Of a stretch of DNA of 64,000 bases, positions 61,194-64,000 are shown in pieces; positions within the stretch are counted from its first letter, which is position 1, and every line of letters starts with the position of its first letter. A program made the position numbers and the translations under genes. Origin of the DNA: Chryseobacterium arachidis (GTDB lineage Bacteria > Bacteroidota > Bacteroidia > Flavobacteriales > Weeksellaceae). The notes under the pieces were generated by a model that saw nothing but the letters and a program-made list of their open reading frames with translations, had not been told where the DNA came from and searched no databases. The DNA lies in the NCBI RefSeq assembly GCF_900129245.1, contig NZ_FQUT01000001.1:434001-498000 (forward strand), given 5' to 3'.

Positions 61194-61218
61194 GGTGGAG
61201 GTCATTCTTTTCAGGATC

Positions 61219-61252
61219 TGTCGTTGCGAGGAATGAAGCGACGAAACAATCT
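61219..61252 (+). repeat. GTCATTGCGAGG-type repeat, copy 1
   Basis: This 34-base copy reads TGTCGTTGCGAGGAATGAAG and then GCGACGAAACAATCT-like text. It matches the reverse complement of 61342-61375 at 30 of 34 positions. Confidence 0.75.
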
Positions 61253-61341
61253 CATAAGATAGTTAATATAATTTTAAAACTTTTTTTCATCGCTTAGATT
61301 CTTCCAAAATGACAAAGTTTATGTTTAATAAGGAATTAAAA

Positions 61342-61375
61342 AGATTGCTTCGTCGCTTCGCTCCTCGCAATGACA
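61342..61375 (-). repeat. GTCATTGCGAGG-type repeat, copy 2 (inverted)
   Basis: On the minus strand this reads TGTCATTGCGAGGAGCGAAG then CGACGAAGCAATCT. With copy 1 it forms a large inverted pair with an 89-base centre. I recall near-identical sequence from intergenic repeats of unrelated bacteria; not checked here. Confidence 0.75.
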
Positions 61376-61535
61376 TAAAAAGCTTCGTGTCTTTTGCTGA
61401 GTGAAACGCCTTTGCGAACAAAAAATATTCTCAGTAAGATAAAAAACTTTGCGCTCTTCGTATTTCAAAAACACACCGTCAAAAAAATTGCAGTTCACAA
61501 AAGAAAAAATTAATTTTACACTTTAAATATTTCTC

Positions 61536-63983
61536 TTGCAATACGCTCAAATTGTTTTACCGTTAAATTTAAAAGGTTCTTTCACGTACAAAGTTCCTGA
61601 AGAACTGTCATCTGAAATTCAGATAGGAATGCGGGTTTTGGTTCCGTTTGGAGGTAAGAAAATTTATACAGGAATTGTTTTTGAACTTCACGATAACGAG
61701 CCGATTGAGTTTGTTGCAAAAGAAGTCATCAGTATTTTGGATGACAAACCGATTGTTCCGTTGGAGCAGATCAAATTCTGGAACTGGCTTGCCGATTATT
61801 ATCTGTGCGGTTTGGGAGAAATTTACCGTTTTGCATTTCCGTCTTCTTTAAAACTGGAAAGTGAAACCTATTTAAAATTAAAACCGAATGTTAAGGTTGA
61901 ATTCGAGAATCTTGACGTCAATGAAATGTATCTCATTCAGGCATTGGAAGTTCGACAGTTGATTAACTTAACGGATATTGAAGCATTTATTCCCAAGAAG
62001 GATATCATCAAGACCATCAATTCATTGATTGATTTGCAATACATTGAGATCGATGAAAAAATTGCTGAAAAGTACAAGGCAAAAGAAGTTGCTTATGTAA
62101 AAATCAATGATGAGGTTTTACAAAGACAAAATCTTACGGAAATCCTGTTATCATTAAAAAGAGCGCAAAAACAGAAAGATCTTTTCCTTCATATTTTAGA
62201 AAAACAGACCGAAAATCAGGATTTGCATATCAAAAAATCAGAACTTTTTGAAGACGGCTATTTTGGAAGTTCACATTTTAAGGCTTTGGCTGATAAAGGT
62301 TTGGTTGAAGAATATTACATGCAGAAAGACCGAATTGAAAGCTATGAAGGTGAAATCGAAGAAATCGAAGAACTTTCCGAAGCTCAGAAAGAAGCGAAAG
62401 CAGAAATAGATGAGGCCTTTGCAGAAGGGAAAAATGTTCTTCTTCATGGCGTAACTTCATCCGGAAAAACGCATATTTATTTAGAGAAAATCGAAGAATG
62501 TATTAACGAAGGGAAAAATGTTTTGTTTTTACTTCCGGAAATTTCTTTAACCAAACAAATTACTCAAAGATTAGAAAAAAAATACGGCCGACAGCTTGGC
62601 TTTTATCATCAGAAACTGACCGATTTTGAAAGGGTGGAAGTCTGGAGAAGAATCCGACAAAATGATATTAAAATCCTTATTGGGACGAGAAATGCATTGT
62701 TTTTGCCTTTCCAGAATTTGGGATTGGTTGTTGTGGATGAAGAGCATGATTCTGCTTACAAACCGAGGGAAGCTTCACCTTATTTTAATGCAAAAGATGC
62801 CGCACTGGTTTTCGCGCATTTTTATGGAGCAAAAGTGATTTTAGGTTCTGCAACACCTTCAGTGGAAAGCTATTACAATGCCCGAAAGGATAAAATGAAA
62901 TATATTTTTCTGGAAGAACGTTTCGGAAATGTCAATCTCCCTGAGTATGAATTGATTAATTTTAAAGAAGCACAGGATTCCAAAAAAGTTTCGGGGAATT
63001 TTTCTCTGCATTTAATTGATGAAATCAAGAAAGTTTTGGATGAAAAAAATCAGGCCATTGTGCTTCACAACCGTCGTGGTTATGCGAATGTTGTGGAATG
63101 CGAAACTTGTGGTTATGTGAATTACTGTTCCAACTGCGACGTGGTAATGACCTATCACAAGGCTGCGAATGAAATGAAATGCCATTATTGTGGTCAGAGA
63201 GCTTCAAAACCAAAGACTTGTCCGAAATGTTATTCTGAAAACCTGAACGAAAGGGGAGTGGGAGTAGAACAAATTCATGAAGAAGTTGTCAAATTATTTC
63301 CTGAGAATGAGGTTGATAGAATGGATGTTGATTCCATGCGGAAGAAATTTGCCTACGAAAAATTGTACGAAAAGATTGAAGATCGTGAAACCGATATTGT
63401 TGTCGGTACTCAAATGATTTCCAAAGGATTGGATTTTGATCATATTGAATTGGTAGCGATTCCGAAAGCGGATTCTATGTTATACGTCCAGGATTTCCGA
63501 GCGGAAGAAAGAGCATATCAATTAATTACGCAGGTTTCTGGAAGAGCGGGAAGAGTCTCTGGAAAAGGGAAAATTTTAATTCAGACATTCAATCCGGATC
63601 ATTCTGTTTTTCAGTTGATTAAAATGAATAATCCGGCGAAGGTTTATAAATATATTTTAACGGAAAGGCAAAAATTCCATTATCCGCCGTTTACCAAATT
63701 AATTATGATTGAATTGAAACACCGAAGAGAGGACAAGGTGAACCGCGCTTCTCAGTTTCTAGGTTCGATTTTAAGAAAATATCTTCCTGAAGATTGTGTT
63801 CTGGGCCCGGAAAAGGCTCAGATTGCGAGATTGAATAATCTTTATCAGTTTCAGATTATGCTAAAACTTCCGAGAGGAAAAAAATACGAGGAATATAAAA
63901 AGCTGATTTTGATAAGTCTAAAAGAATTCGACGAAATTACTGCTTACCAAAGCATCAAAAAAGACATTTTTGTAGATTTTTAA
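61536..63983 (+). CDS. priA: Primosomal replication restart helicase PriA
   Basis: The 815-residue protein reloads the replisome at stalled forks. The N-terminal 3'-DNA-binding domain starts YAQIVLPLNLKGSFTYKVPEE. Walker A is GVTSSGKTHIYLEK (about 307-320), and motif II is VVVDEEHDSAYKP. The zinc region has eight cysteines in the pattern CETCGYVNYCSNCD and later CHYCGQR and CPKCYSEN. Late helicase blocks are VGTQMISKGLDFDHIELV and SGRAGRVSGKG. A C-terminal domain ends IKKDIFVDF. The start is a TTG at 61536 with no better upstream codon. It is followed by the window end. Confidence 0.95.
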   Translation: MQYAQIVLPLNLKGSFTYKVPEELSSEIQIGMRVLVPFGGKKIYTGIVFELHDNEPIEFVAKEVISILDDKPIVPLEQIKFWNWLADYYLCGLGEIYRFAFPSSLKLESETYLKLKPNVKVEFENLDVNEMYLIQALEVRQLINLTDIEAFIPKKDIIKTINSLIDLQYIEIDEKIAEKYKAKEVAYVKINDEVLQRQNLTEILLSLKRAQKQKDLFLHILEKQTENQDLHIKKSELFEDGYFGSSHFKALADKGLVEEYYMQKDRIESYEGEIEEIEELSEAQKEAKAEIDEAFAEGKNVLLHGVTSSGKTHIYLEKIEECINEGKNVLFLLPEISLTKQITQRLEKKYGRQLGFYHQKLTDFERVEVWRRIRQNDIKILIGTRNALFLPFQNLGLVVVDEEHDSAYKPREASPYFNAKDAALVFAHFYGAKVILGSATPSVESYYNARKDKMKYIFLEERFGNVNLPEYELINFKEAQDSKKVSGNFSLHLIDEIKKVLDEKNQAIVLHNRRGYANVVECETCGYVNYCSNCDVVMTYHKAANEMKCHYCGQRASKPKTCPKCYSENLNERGVGVEQIHEEVVKLFPENEVDRMDVDSMRKKFAYEKLYEKIEDRETDIVVGTQMISKGLDFDHIELVAIPKADSMLYVQDFRAEERAYQLITQVSGRAGRVSGKGKILIQTFNPDHSVFQLIKMNNPAKVYKYILTERQKFHYPPFTKLIMIELKHRREDKVNRASQFLGSILRKYLPEDCVLGPEKAQIARLNNLYQFQIMLKLPRGKKYEEYKKLILISLKEFDEITAYQSIKKDIFVDF

Positions 63984-64000
63984 CAATTTTTAACAAACTT

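Larger units (their letters stand above)
61009..61535. other. Repeat-rich intergenic region between AEC gene and priA
   Basis: No credible gene is present. It contains REP-like element B (61099-61193), two inverted copies of a GTCATTGCGAGG-type repeat (61219-61252, 61342-61375), and shorter GCAAAG-containing text at about 61406-61460 (CTTTGCGAA, AACTTTGCGCTC) resembling the outer arms near the GxxExxY gene. It looks like a landing zone for small mobile or degenerate repeats. Confidence 0.75.

Overview
The window reads as chromosome from a Bacteroidota bacterium of the Flavobacteriia, most like Chryseobacterium or Elizabethkingia (Weeksellaceae). The grounds are low GC, promoters of the TTG-N19-21-TAnnTTTG type, five proteins with type IX secretion (T9SS) sorting tails, a SusC/SusD pair, and a glycosylasparaginase that matches the Elizabethkingia meningoseptica enzyme as I recall it. 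I saw no rRNA, tRNA, CRISPR array, phage or insertion sequence. Family names come from reading motifs; no database search was run.

Layout. 1-737: start of an MFS transporter, cut by the window edge. 895-5205: tightly packed housekeeping run (CPBP protease, small membrane protein with a probable frameshift, rdgB, RNase Z, TIGR02757 protein, coiled-coil membrane protein). 5403-14078: three tandem paralogous secreted proteins with a choice-of-anchor-L domain, Ig-like domains and a type B T9SS tail. 14184-19438: rsmA, then the ftsX-DUF3098-uppP-(hypothetical)-truB-rluF run. 19515-26310: helix-hairpin-helix protein, MerR and AraC regulators, ccoG, an SMP-30-like lipoprotein and a DbpA-type helicase. 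26584-31160: type III restriction-modification pair (mod, res). 31370-38669: rpsA, M36 protease, EamA transporter, alpha/beta hydrolase, rplS. 38955-46571: secreted metallophosphatase, DoxX-like protein, and the two halves of a 3-oxoacid CoA-transferase separated by an ABC exporter and an outer-membrane barrel protein. 46633-59996: SusD/SusC, DUF4197, then GH20 hexosaminidase, glycosylasparaginase, CutC, GxxExxY protein and GH2 beta-mannosidase. 60100-63983: AEC transporter and priA.

How they work together. The region 46633-59996 looks like an N-glycan or chitobiose utilisation locus: SusC/D for uptake, hexosaminidase for terminal GlcNAc, beta-mannosidase for the Man-GlcNAc linkage, and glycosylasparaginase for the final GlcNAc-Asn bond. 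A GxxExxY gene (PD-(D/E)XK-like) sits inside this operon, overlaps the mannosidase start by one base and is preceded by a large inverted repeat. The three type B proteins and two type A T9SS cargo proteins point to a surface-active, protein- and glycan-degrading lifestyle.

The least explained signals are non-coding. Two intergenic elements (about 41747-41845 and 61099-61193) share nearly identical ends but have unrelated palindromic cores. A pair of inverted GTCATTGCGAGG-type repeats lies near the second one. An AACCTTAA-type repeat family forms hairpins in distant gaps. Two genes carry likely one-base losses at or near T runs.
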